A DNA stretch of 64,000 nucleotides from Actinomadura harenae. GTDB taxonomy: Bacteria > Actinomycetota > Actinomycetes > Streptosporangiales > Streptosporangiaceae. Every line of letters begins with the position of its first letter. Positions within the stretch are counted from its first letter, which is position 1. Where the stretch lies: assembly GCF_003696215.1 (NCBI RefSeq), contig NZ_RFFG01000047.1:1-64000 (forward strand). Reading direction: 5' to 3'. Positions 1-9,512 of the stretch are shown here, piece after piece. The notes below the pieces were generated by a model. That model was not told where the DNA came from. It worked only from the letters and a program-made list of their open reading frames with translations, and ran no database searches. The position numbers and the translations under genes are program-made.

Positions 1-181
1 GGGGCTGGCGGCCGCCGCCGTCGCCCACGCGGTCGACGGCTCCCTCGGCGCCGGGCCGGGCAGCGCGGCCGTGGTCGTCGCCGCCGCGTCCGCCGCCGGG
101 GGCGTCCTGTACGCGCTGGTCGCGCGGCTCCTCGGAGTGACCGAGTTGCGCACTTTGACGTCCGCGCTCAGATTCGGCTGA
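1..181 (+). CDS. murJ: C-terminal end of MurJ/MviN-like lipid II flippase (5' end outside window)
   Basis: An open frame runs from the first base to a TGA at 179-181 and encodes about 59 residues. It contains a hydrophobic helix rich in Ala, Val and Gly followed by LYALVARLLGVTELRTL. This pattern, a last membrane helix then a short Arg-rich tail with LLGVxEL, is typical of the C-terminus of actinobacterial MurJ/MviN proteins, integral membrane transporters that flip lipid II for peptidoglycan synthesis. Only the final helix and tail are visible, so another polytopic flippase of the same superfamily is possible. The next gene starts about 45 bp downstream on the same strand. Confidence 0.55.
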   Translation, partial: GLAAAAVAHAVDGSLGAGPGSAAVVVAAASAAGGVLYALVARLLGVTELRTLTSALRFG

Positions 182-225
182 CAAACCGGGTGCGATCCGT
201 CCGCCCGGGGCTGCAGAATGGCCGG

Positions 226-657
226 GTGGACGAGCTGGTGGAGTTCCTGCGGGCCCGGATCGCCAAGGACGAGCAGATCGCGCGCGCCGGATCGGGCGCC
301 GCGTGGCGGCCGTCGCCGCCCGGCTCGATCAGCCTCGACGGCCCCGCCGGTGCCTCCGCCGCCGATCGCGCGGCGGACGGCGCGGGAGCCGCCCCGGGGC
401 GCCCGGGGTTCGTCGCCCAGGCGGAGAACGAGAGCTACGCCGAGCACATCGCCCGCCACGACCCCGCCCGCGCGCTGCGCGACGTCGCCGCCAAGCGCCT
501 CGTCCTCGACGAGTACGTGAAGGCCGAGTGGCTGCTGTCCAGCGGCCATCGCGGCGAGGCGGCCGAGGCCGCGCAGGCCGTCCGGCTCACGACGCTGCGC
601 GCCCTGGCGTCCACCTACTCCGACCACCCGGCCTACCGGCCGGAGTGGAGCGTCTGA
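226..657 (+). CDS. DUF6221 family protein
   Basis: This 143-residue acidic cytosolic protein has the two hallmarks of DUF6221. The N-terminus reads VDELVEFLRARIAKDEQIAR, and the C-terminal part contains HIARHDPARALRDVAAKR, then DEYVKAEW, then ALASTYSDHPAYRPEW. The frame is open further upstream to 190, but family members start at the DELVEFL motif, so the GTG at 226 is chosen. No catalytic motif is visible and the function of the family is unknown. The middle (about residues 35-70) is a low-complexity Ala/Gly/Pro linker. It ends immediately before the stop of the convergent XRE-cupin gene, with no space for a separate terminator. Confidence 0.8.
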   Translation: MDELVEFLRARIAKDEQIARAGSGAAWRPSPPGSISLDGPAGASAADRAADGAGAAPGRPGFVAQAENESYAEHIARHDPARALRDVAAKRLVLDEYVKAEWLLSSGHRGEAAEAAQAVRLTTLRALASTYSDHPAYRPEWSV

Positions 658-1308
658 TCATTCAGCCCCGGCGCCGGGGCGGCGCGATCTGGGCGCGGCG
701 CGCAGGTGGACGCGCTCGCCCTGGCGTCCGAACAGGCTGAGCAGCTCGACCGGCTCGGCGTTCGCCGGGCCGAACCAGTGCGGCAGGCGCGTGTCGAACT
801 CGGCGGCCTCGCCGGGCGCCAGCTCCAGGTCGTGGTCGCCGACGATCAGCCGGAGCCGGCCGGACAGCACGTACAGCCATTCGTAGCCCTCGTGCGTCAC
901 CGGGTTCGGTTCGCGGCGGGCGTTGCCCGGCAGGATCGTCTTCCACGCCTGCAGCGGCCCGGGATGCTTGGTCAGCGGGATCACCGTGCGGTCGCCGCCG
1001 TCGCGCGGCGTCAGCCGGACGCGCGGGTCGCCGACCTCGGGCGCGCCGACCATCTCGTCCAGGGGCACCTGGTAGACCTGCGCGAGCGGCAGCAGCAGCT
1101 CCAGACTCGGCCTGCGCTGCCCCGACTCCAGCCGGGACAGGGTGCTCTTGGAGATCCCGGTCGCCTCCGCGAGCGCGCCCAGGGTGATGCCGTGGTCGGC
1201 GCGCAGTCTCCGCAGCCGCGGCCCGACCTCGGTGAGGGCCCGGTCGATCGCGGACGACGGGTCGCCCGAGGTCTCCGCGTGCCGGGCCTCGTCGTGTCGA
1301 TGTTCCAT
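658..1308 (-). CDS. XRE-family regulator with C-terminal cupin domain
   Basis: The protein has 216 residues. Residues about 30-85 form an XRE helix-turn-helix (LGALAEATGISKSTLSRLES), and residues about 105-200 form a cupin barrel (THEGYEWLYVLSGRLRLIVGD, then LELAPGEAAEFD). This two-domain design binds DNA and senses a small ligand or metal in the cupin. The start is the ATG at 1306-1308. It is divergent from the flavoprotein gene at 1387, and the 78-bp gap holds a perfect 11-bp inverted repeat. Inference: it represses itself and the flavoprotein from that operator. XRE-cupin genes are commonly found beside thioredoxin-reductase-like oxidoreductases in actinomycetes. Confidence 0.9.
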   Translation of the reverse strand: MEHRHDEARHAETSGDPSSAIDRALTEVGPRLRRLRADHGITLGALAEATGISKSTLSRLESGQRRPSLELLLPLAQVYQVPLDEMVGAPEVGDPRVRLTPRDGGDRTVIPLTKHPGPLQAWKTILPGNARREPNPVTHEGYEWLYVLSGRLRLIVGDHDLELAPGEAAEFDTRLPHWFGPANAEPVELLSLFGRQGERVHLRAAPRSRRPGAGAE

Positions 1309-1334
1309 GACCCCATTTCACCCGACGTGTCCCG

Positions 1335-1360
1335 GAAACGGCAACAGGAGTTGCCGTTTC
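1335..1360. promoter_or_regulatory. Palindromic operator between XRE-cupin and flavoprotein genes
   Basis: Two perfect 11-bp arms, GAAACGGCAAC (1335-1345) and GTTGCCGTTTC (1350-1360), are separated by four bases (AGGA). The site lies midway between two divergent starts, 27 bp from each gene. Symmetry and placement indicate the binding site of a dimeric regulator, most likely the adjacent XRE-cupin protein. Binding has not been shown. Confidence 0.75.
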
Positions 1361-1386
1361 GAAGCCACCGAACGCACGCTGGCCCT

Positions 1387-2403
1387 ATGAACGAGAACAT
1401 GCACGACGTGGTGGTCATCGGCGGCGGCGCGGCCGGGCTCAGCGCCGGACTGGTCCTGGCGCGCGCCCGCCGCCGGATCACGATCCTGGACGGCGGCGCC
1501 CCGCGCAACGCGCCCGCCGCCCACATGCACGGCTTCCTGTCCCGGGACGGCATGCCCCCGGCCGCGCTCCTCGAGGCGGGCCGCGCCGAACTCGCCGGGT
1601 ACGGCGTCGAGCCGATCACCGCCCGCGTGGACGAGGTCGCCCGCGAGGACGGCCCCGAGCCCGCCTTCACCGTCCGGCTGACCGGCGGCGCGTCCCTGCG
1701 GGCCCGGCGGATCCTGGTCGCGACCGGCCTGCGGGACGAGCTGCCCGACCTCCCCGGCCTGCGGGAACGCTGGGGCAAGGACGTCCTGCACTGCCCGTAC
1801 TGCCACGGCTACGAGGTCCGTGACCGGCCGATCGGGGTGCTGGCCACGGGCCCGATGGCCGTCCACCAGACGCTGCTCGTCCGGCAGTGGTCCTCGGACG
1901 TCGTCCTGTTCGGCCAAGGGCGGGAGATCTCCCCGGAGGACCGCGAGCGCCTCGCCGCACGCGGCGTCACCATCAGGGAAGGGCAGGTCAAGCGGGTCGT
2001 CGCCGACGACGACGGGCTCCGCGGCGTCGAGCTGGCCGACGGGCGCGTGGTGGACCGCGGCGCCCTGTTCGTTCAGAGCACCATGATCCCCAACGACGGG
2101 CTGCTCACCGGGCTCGGCTGCGCTCGCGAGGACGGCCTGGTGCGGACCGACGGCAAGGGCCGCACCGCCGTCCCCGGCGTGTCGGCGGCGGGCAACGTCG
2201 TGAACCCCCACGCCCAGGTGATCATGGCCGCGGCGGAGGGCTCGGCGGCCGCCATGGCGCTGAACGCCGACCTCGTCGAAGGGGACGTCCAGCGGGCCGT
2301 CCGCCACGACCGCGTCACCGGGCGGCGCGCGACGGAGTTCGGCGGGGCCGTCGAGGCGATGATCGCCGAGGCGGTCCTGGGCGACCGCAGACACGGCCTG
2401 TGA
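1387..2403 (+). CDS. NAD(P)/FAD-dependent oxidoreductase, thioredoxin-reductase-like
   Basis: The protein has 338 residues, the size of a low-molecular-weight thioredoxin reductase. The N-terminal FAD dinucleotide-binding motif is VVIGGGAAGLSAGLVLARAR (residues about 8-28), and a redox pair CPYC falls at residues 136-139 in the context HCPYCHGYE. A second FAD-contact motif near the C-terminus reads VSAAGNVVNPHAQVIMAAAE. The ATG at 1387 directly precedes the Rossmann motif, and the longer open frame upstream lies within the divergent regulator and is rejected. It probably reduces a disulfide or small oxidant under control of the divergent XRE-cupin protein. The true electron acceptor cannot be told, since no thioredoxin gene is adjacent. 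Confidence 0.88.
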   Translation: MNENMHDVVVIGGGAAGLSAGLVLARARRRITILDGGAPRNAPAAHMHGFLSRDGMPPAALLEAGRAELAGYGVEPITARVDEVAREDGPEPAFTVRLTGGASLRARRILVATGLRDELPDLPGLRERWGKDVLHCPYCHGYEVRDRPIGVLATGPMAVHQTLLVRQWSSDVVLFGQGREISPEDRERLAARGVTIREGQVKRVVADDDGLRGVELADGRVVDRGALFVQSTMIPNDGLLTGLGCAREDGLVRTDGKGRTAVPGVSAAGNVVNPHAQVIMAAAEGSAAAMALNADLVEGDVQRAVRHDRVTGRRATEFGGAVEAMIAEAVLGDRRHGL

Positions 2404-2407
2404 AGCG

Positions 2408-2833
2408 TCAGGCGTAGTAGCCGTCGATCGCGGCGCGGGCCTCCTCGTGGAGGGCCGGGCCGTCCTGCCGGACGGAGGGCCATCCGCCGCCGGGGGTGAG
2501 CGCGTCGTGCTGCTCACTCGACAGCGCGTACACGACCCGTCCGAGGCCCGACCGGTCGATTGCGCCGGTGCACATGCCGCACGGCTGGCAGCTGGTGAAC
2601 ATCGTCGTCGCGGCGGCGGTGGCCGGGTCGAGTTCGCGGGCCGCCCACCGGGCCAGCTTCAGCTCGGGGTGGGCGCTGATGTCCCGGTCGGCGCGGACGG
2701 TGTTGTGCGCCTCGATCAGGACGGCGCCGTCCGGGCCCGCGAGCAGCGAGCCGTAGGGGGCGTATCCGTCCGCGCGGGCCTGGACGGCGATCTCGACGGC
2801 CCGGCGCAGCAGGCGTTCCTCGTCGGGGGTCAC
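2408..2833 (-). CDS. Nucleoside/nucleobase deaminase (cytidine deaminase superfamily)
   Basis: This 141-residue protein of the CDA superfamily carries the zinc site PCGMC (two Cys ligands), with the first motif appearing as HPELKLARW instead of the common HAE. The HPEL variant is normal in the guanine-deaminase-like and nucleoside-deaminase branch. It should hydrolytically deaminate a purine or pyrimidine base or nucleoside in the cytosol. The GTG start (2831-2833) overlaps the TGA of the upstream luciferase-like remnant by 4 bp, so translation is probably coupled. Substrate cannot be assigned from sequence. Confidence 0.85.
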   Translation of the reverse strand: MTPDEERLLRRAVEIAVQARADGYAPYGSLLAGPDGAVLIEAHNTVRADRDISAHPELKLARWAARELDPATAAATTMFTSCQPCGMCTGAIDRSGLGRVVYALSSEQHDALTPGGGWPSVRQDGPALHEEARAAIDGYYA

Positions 2834-3138
2834 GCGAGTTCCTTTCTGTGGGCGGCCACTCTGTGGGCGGCCACGGTGGCCAGGTCCTGCCAGGCGCGTT
2901 CGGGGCGCAGGGTCTCGTCCGGGTGGTCGAGGAGCGGGTCGAGCACGACGCTCCCGGCGCCCATCGCGCGCAGCCGGTCCAGGTCGCCGAGGACCTGGTC
3001 GAGGGTCCCCTCGCCCGCGCGGCGCTCTCCGGTGAGCGGTTCGGCGCTCAGTCGCAGGACGGCGCGGGGTGCCCAGCCCGGGCCGACGCCGAGGACGGGT
3101 CGTCCGCCGCTGAGCGGAACGTTGACTCCCAGAATCAT
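2830..3138 (-). pseudogene. Internally deleted LLM-class (F420-type) oxidoreductase remnant
   Basis: An open frame of 102 codons begins MILGVNVPLSGG, the usual N-terminus of luciferase-like F420-dependent oxidoreductases. It then jumps directly to what resembles the C-terminal part of that family (RPVLGVGPGWAPRAVLRL, then QVLGDLDRLRAMGAGSVVLD). Family members are about 280-300 residues, so roughly the central two thirds, including most of the cofactor barrel, is absent without any stop codon. It still overlaps the deaminase gene start by 4 bp, so it may persist as a translated leader for that gene. I call it a pseudogene. A genuine small protein cannot be excluded. Confidence 0.5.
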
Positions 3139-3232
3139 GCGGCCAACGCTATCCAGCCGATCCGGCCCGCTTGAAGGGACTTCTCCCGCCATGGGGCGGG
3201 CTGCGCCGTGGATCTGCCGGTACTTTGGCGCG

Positions 3233-3733
3233 GTGACCGAGAATCTCGACGCGACCGACCGGGCGATCCTCGCCGAGCTCCAGCGGGACGGCCGCGTCCC
3301 GCTCACCGAGCTGGGCCGGCGGGTCAGCCTCAGCGCGTCCGCCACCACCGAGCGGGTCCGGAGGCTGGAGGAAGCGGGCGTGATCTCCGGCTACCACGCC
3401 CGCGTCGACCTGGCCAAGGCCGGACTTCCGGTGCTCGCCGTCGTCCGCCTGAAGTACCCCGGCAACCGGCACGGCCCCCTGCACGACCTCCTCCGGGAGC
3501 GCGGGGAGATCCTGGAGTGCCTGCGCACCACCGGCGAGGACTGCTACGTCCTGAAGATCGCGGCGTCCTCCATGGGGCACCTGGAGCAGGTCGTGGACGA
3601 GCTGCTCGAACTCGGCTCGACCACCACCAACCTGGTCTACAGCGAGCCGCTGTCCTACCGCGGCCTTCCCGCCACGGCGTCCTGGACGATCTCCGACGGC
3701 TCGGCGGGTGGATCCGTCGGTGGCGCCCGGTAG
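3233..3733 (+). CDS. Lrp/AsnC-family transcriptional regulator
   Basis: The 166-residue protein begins VTENLDATDRAILAELQRDG, the classic Lrp/AsnC start, followed by a winged HTH (LTELGRRVSLSASATTERVR) and a RAM ligand-binding fold (VLAVVRLKYP, then ECLRTTGEDCYVLKI). The GTG at 3233 is chosen because the family N-terminus starts there, and the longer upstream frame overlaps the opposite gene. It is divergent from the deaminase/luciferase pair (95-bp gap) and lies 39 bp before the UvrA-like gene on the same strand. A typical role is amino-acid-responsive regulation of neighbours, and the effector is unknown. Confidence 0.88.
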   Translation: MTENLDATDRAILAELQRDGRVPLTELGRRVSLSASATTERVRRLEEAGVISGYHARVDLAKAGLPVLAVVRLKYPGNRHGPLHDLLRERGEILECLRTTGEDCYVLKIAASSMGHLEQVVDELLELGSTTTNLVYSEPLSYRGLPATASWTISDGSAGGSVGGAR

Positions 3734-3772
3734 CGTGACGGCCCAGTCCGAGCCCGATACGACGGAGAGACG

Positions 3773-6142
<2,370 letters not shown>

Positions 6143-6237
6143 TCCCAGCGCGCGAGTCAACGACGCTGAACCGGCCTTCGGTGAGCACAGCGCGTGCGCC
6201 GAAGGTCCTCCCCCGACCTCGTCAGAAACCTGGAGCA

Positions 6238-8463
6238 ATGCCGGAACTGAAGGATGCCCCCGCCAGCGCCCTGCCCGACCTGCTGGTGAATCCGCCGTGG
6301 CAGCGGGAGCCCAAGAGCAAGGAGCCGATCGTCCTCAAGGGCCTGAAGGCGCCCAAGGAACCGACCGTCGTCACGTGGGCACCGGGCCAGCGGGAGGAGT
6401 GGCTGACCGCGCCGTACGAGAAGCGCGGCTGGGAGCGCCTGCCAGACGACACCGACTGGGAGCAGGTGGCGGACGACTTCGCCACCGAGCGGGTGCGGGC
6501 GGAGCCGTTGCGCCGGCTCCACACCCTGGCCACCAACCTGTTCACGCAGGCGCCCTTGGAACTCGGTGCGACACTGCTGGCCGACGAGCGCTACTGGGAC
6601 GTCCTCACGGGATACCCGATGTCCTACGGAGTGCGGGCCGCCGTGGCGCGCCACGAGATGGCGGCGTACCCGATGGCGCTGTACGAGGCGAAGAACGTAC
6701 GTGTCTTCGCCGCGCTGGAACCGTTCCTGGACGCCGACGTCGCCCAGGTCATGATCAAGCATTGGGGCGTCTACCCGAACGACGACCAGGCGACGTCCTG
6801 GTTCGAGACGCACGGGCCGGCCGCGGCGCGGCTGACCGTGCCGGACGCCCTGCGCAAGCCCGGCCCGAAACGGACCAGGGCCGAGGAGGCCCTGCGTCTG
6901 GTCGCCGAGCGGCACGGGCACGACGCGGTCGTCGAGGCCGCCCGCCACTACGGCGAGGAGGCCGTGGCGGCGATCGCCGCGTTGAAGACCGACCCGCTGG
7001 ACCTGTACCCGGACCCGCTCCCCCCTGTTCCCCCGGGCTTCGCTCCCGAGCGGCTGCCCCGGATCCTGCTGCGCGGACGAGAGTTCGCCCTGCCCGCGGA
7101 CGTGACCCGGCACGTCATCACGATGGTGTCCATCTCGACACCGTCGGAGCCCTACCCGGCCCTCGCGCAGCTCATCGAGGCGTGCGACCCGGCCTCGCTC
7201 GCCGCGTTCGCCTGGGCGCTGTACCAGGCGGACGACTCCGCCAAGTGGGCGTCCCCCGGCGTCCAGTGGGCACTGATCAATCTGGCCGATGACGAGGTCG
7301 CCGACCTTCTCGCGCCCAGCGTCGCCCGCTGGTCGAAGGCGTATGTCTGGGACCGCGGCGGAACCTCGGCCCTGGAGGTGTTCAGCAGGCTCGGCACGGA
7401 CTCGGCTCTGCGCCACCTGCACCGGCTCGCACTGAAGGCAGAGGACGCTAAACGGATGCGGCCCTGGGCGGCGGGAGCTCTCAAACGCATCGCCAGAGAC
7501 CGCGGGATGACGCCCGAGCAACTCGCCGACCGGCTCGTTCCCGACCTCGGCCTGGACACCGAGGGCACCATGACCCTCGACTACGGCCACCGCCGTTTCG
7601 TCGTCGGGTTCGACGAGCAGCTCACGCCGTACGTGACGGACGAGGACGGCAAGCGCCGCAAGACGCTGCCCAAGCCCGGGGTCAAGGACGACCCGACGTC
7701 CGCGCCCGCCGCCTACAAGCGCTTCGGTGACCTGAAGAAGGAGGTCAGGACCACCGCCGCCGAGCAGGTCAAGCGGCTGGAGCAGGCGATGGTGTCGGGC
7801 CGCGACTGGACGGCCGGGGAGTTCCGTTCCCTGTTCGCCGGGCACCCGCTGCTGCGGCACATCGTCGGCCGCCTCGTGTGGAGCGCCGAGGCGGACGGGT
7901 CCGTCACCACGTTCCGGATCGCCGAGGACCGCGCGTTCGTCGACGTCCGCGGCGCCGGGTTCACGCTTCCGGAGTCGGCGCGGGTGGCGCTGCCGCATGT
8001 CCTGCGCCTGGACGGCGAGGAGGCGGACGCCTGGAGGCGGCTGTTCGCCGACCACGAGATCCTTCAGCCGTTTCCGCAGCTCGAACGGGCCGTCCACGCG
8101 CTGACGGACGAGGAGCGCGAGACGGGGAACCTCACCCGCTTCGACAGGCTGACCGTGCACTTCGGCCGTGTCATCGGCATGACCGGACGCGGCTGGGAGC
8201 TCGGTGAGAAGGAGACCGGCGGCTTCCGCCGCCAGATCGGTCTCGTGACGCCGGACGAGCGGTATCTGGAGGTGCAGATCGACCCCGGCATCCGCGTCAT
8301 CTCGCCCTACGACTACCCCGACCAGGAGATCACCCGGGTGGGGCTGTTCACCGGCCGCTACCCCGGCGCCCGGCTCTCCATCGGCGCTCTCGACCCGGTG
8401 GCCGCCTCGGAGATCCTCGCCGACCTCGCCCACCTGACCGAGAACGCCGTCCCCCCGGAGTAA
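6238..8463 (+). CDS. DUF4132 domain-containing protein
   Basis: The protein has 741 residues, cytosolic and with no signal peptide. The ATG at 6238 has a good GGAG site, and the N-terminus (ALPDLLVNPPW) is typical of the family. The C-terminal third has the DUF4132 signature: an Arg-rich WTAGEFRSLFAGHPLLRHIV segment, then VWSAE, then an RVALPHVLRLD region with downstream DHEILQPFPQL. The middle is a long Ala/Leu-rich helical region. DUF4132 is shared with E. coli YehI/MolR-type proteins of unclear function. It follows the UvrA-like gene by 95 bp on the same strand and could share its transcript. Confidence 0.88.
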   Translation: MPELKDAPASALPDLLVNPPWQREPKSKEPIVLKGLKAPKEPTVVTWAPGQREEWLTAPYEKRGWERLPDDTDWEQVADDFATERVRAEPLRRLHTLATNLFTQAPLELGATLLADERYWDVLTGYPMSYGVRAAVARHEMAAYPMALYEAKNVRVFAALEPFLDADVAQVMIKHWGVYPNDDQATSWFETHGPAAARLTVPDALRKPGPKRTRAEEALRLVAERHGHDAVVEAARHYGEEAVAAIAALKTDPLDLYPDPLPPVPPGFAPERLPRILLRGREFALPADVTRHVITMVSISTPSEPYPALAQLIEACDPASLAAFAWALYQADDSAKWASPGVQWALINLADDEVADLLAPSVARWSKAYVWDRGGTSALEVFSRLGTDSALRHLHRLALKAEDAKRMRPWAAGALKRIARDRGMTPEQLADRLVPDLGLDTEGTMTLDYGHRRFVVGFDEQLTPYVTDEDGKRRKTLPKPGVKDDPTSAPAAYKRFGDLKKEVRTTAAEQVKRLEQAMVSGRDWTAGEFRSLFAGHPLLRHIVGRLVWSAEADGSVTTFRIAEDRAFVDVRGAGFTLPESARVALPHVLRLDGEEADAWRRLFADHEILQPFPQLERAVHALTDEERETGNLTRFDRLTVHFGRVIGMTGRGWELGEKETGGFRRQIGLVTPDERYLEVQIDPGIRVISPYDYPDQEITRVGLFTGRYPGARLSIGALDPVAASEILADLAHLTENAVPPE

Positions 8464-8792
8464 CCGCCCGCGCGATGCCCGCCCGCGCCGACGCCACCAT
8501 CGCCCGCCTGCTGGGCGTCTCCCGCGCCACCCTCTACAAGGACGTCCCCGAACTCGGGCAAAGGCGACGGCCCGAGTTTGACGCGCCCGCCGTGGTAGCG
8601 GTTGAGGTCCGGGGGGGGAGACGGCCAGTGGTCTGATGGTGGGCGGCCGTGCTTCCTGGTGGCCGGCGGCCGGGCAAGGAGGGCGATGGCTCGGCCGGAG
8701 TTGGTCGAGAAGGCCCGTGATATGGCGACGGGATCCCCGGTCAGCTCCCCCTGCCGGAAACGAAGACGGGCCTGCTTGCTGGAGGAATCCGG
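8464..8792. other. Gene-poor gap with recombinase scrap
   Basis: This 329-bp gap lies between the DUF4132 stop and the CDF transporter. Apart from the recombinase HTH remnant at 8475-8636 I recognise nothing coding in it. A G-run (8611-8619) and a GGAGGA ribosome-binding site for the transporter at 8781-8786 are visible. Confidence 0.5.
8475..8636 (+). pseudogene. C-terminal HTH remnant of a resolvase/invertase
   Basis: A 53-codon frame (ATG 8475, TGA 8634-8636) encodes ATIARLLGVSRATLYKDVPEL. This closely matches the Hin/resolvase C-terminal helix-turn-helix, where IARLLGVSRATLYR is the diagnostic string. The catalytic serine domain is completely missing upstream, where the DUF4132 gene ends 11 bp before. 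It is therefore a leftover of a mobile-element recombinase or another gene with the same HTH. No inverted repeats were found around it. Confidence 0.5.
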
Positions 8793-9392
8793 GTGACCGG
8801 CTTGGATGAGATGACACGGACGACCCTGCTGCGGCGGGGATTCACGCTGGAGTACGCCACCCTGGCGTGGAACGTGGTCGGCATCGTGGTCCTGGCGATC
8901 GCCGCGGTGTCGGCACGTTCGGTCGCGCTGGCCGGATTCGGCTTGGACTCCCTGATCGAGATCGGCGCGTCCACCGTGGTGATCTGGGAGCTCTCGGGCA
9001 CAGGAGAGGACCGGCAACGGCGGGCGCTGCACCTGATCGGAGCAGCGTTCACCGCCCTGGCCCTCTACCTGTCGATCCAGTCGACCTGGGTACTGGCCGT
9101 CGGCTACCACCCCCGCCACTCGATGCCGGGAATCGTCTGGACCGCGATCACCGCGCTGGTCATGTTCGCCCTGGCCGCAGGGAAAGCCCGCACCGGCCGC
9201 GCGCTGGACGATCCCGTCCTCAACGCCGAAGGCCGCGTCACCCTCATCGACGGGATCCTCGCTACCGCCGTACTCCTCGGCCTGGTCGGCAACGCGGCGC
9301 TCGGCTGGTGGTGGGCCGACCCGCTCGCCGGCTACGTCCTGGTCTGCTACGCGCTCCGCGAGGCCCGCGAGACCCCCTTCGGTCACCACTGA
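8793..9392 (+). CDS. CDF-like cation transporter (membrane domain only)
   Basis: The 199-residue membrane protein has about six hydrophobic segments. The second helix region carries GFGLDSLIEI with the metal-binding Asp, and a late helix has LIDGILATAVLLGLVGN with the second Asp, as in cation diffusion facilitators. The usual C-terminal cytoplasmic metallochaperone-like domain is absent, as in the short actinobacterial cation-transporter class. The start is the GTG at 8793, 6 bp after GGAGGA. It is convergent with the P-type ATPase gene (120-bp gap). Inference: it exports a divalent metal and belongs with the ATPase and CmtR-type sensor. Confidence 0.85.
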   Translation: MTGLDEMTRTTLLRRGFTLEYATLAWNVVGIVVLAIAAVSARSVALAGFGLDSLIEIGASTVVIWELSGTGEDRQRRALHLIGAAFTALALYLSIQSTWVLAVGYHPRHSMPGIVWTAITALVMFALAAGKARTGRALDDPVLNAEGRVTLIDGILATAVLLGLVGNAALGWWWADPLAGYVLVCYALREARETPFGHH

Positions 9393-9512
9393 CACCACCC
9401 GGGGAGCCACGGTCTGCCATCGCTCCGTCTGCACCGCGGTGGCCTTGCCGGCGGGCTTCCCCGGCCGTCCGGGTTCGGGAGTGGAGGTGAGGAGTCCGCC
9501 TTCGGGTCGCCC

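Noticed and set aside
6157..8817. 886-codon minus-strand open frame
   Set aside because: It is antisense to the DUF4132 gene. Its Arg/Gly/Pro-rich translation is the usual shadow in high-GC DNA.
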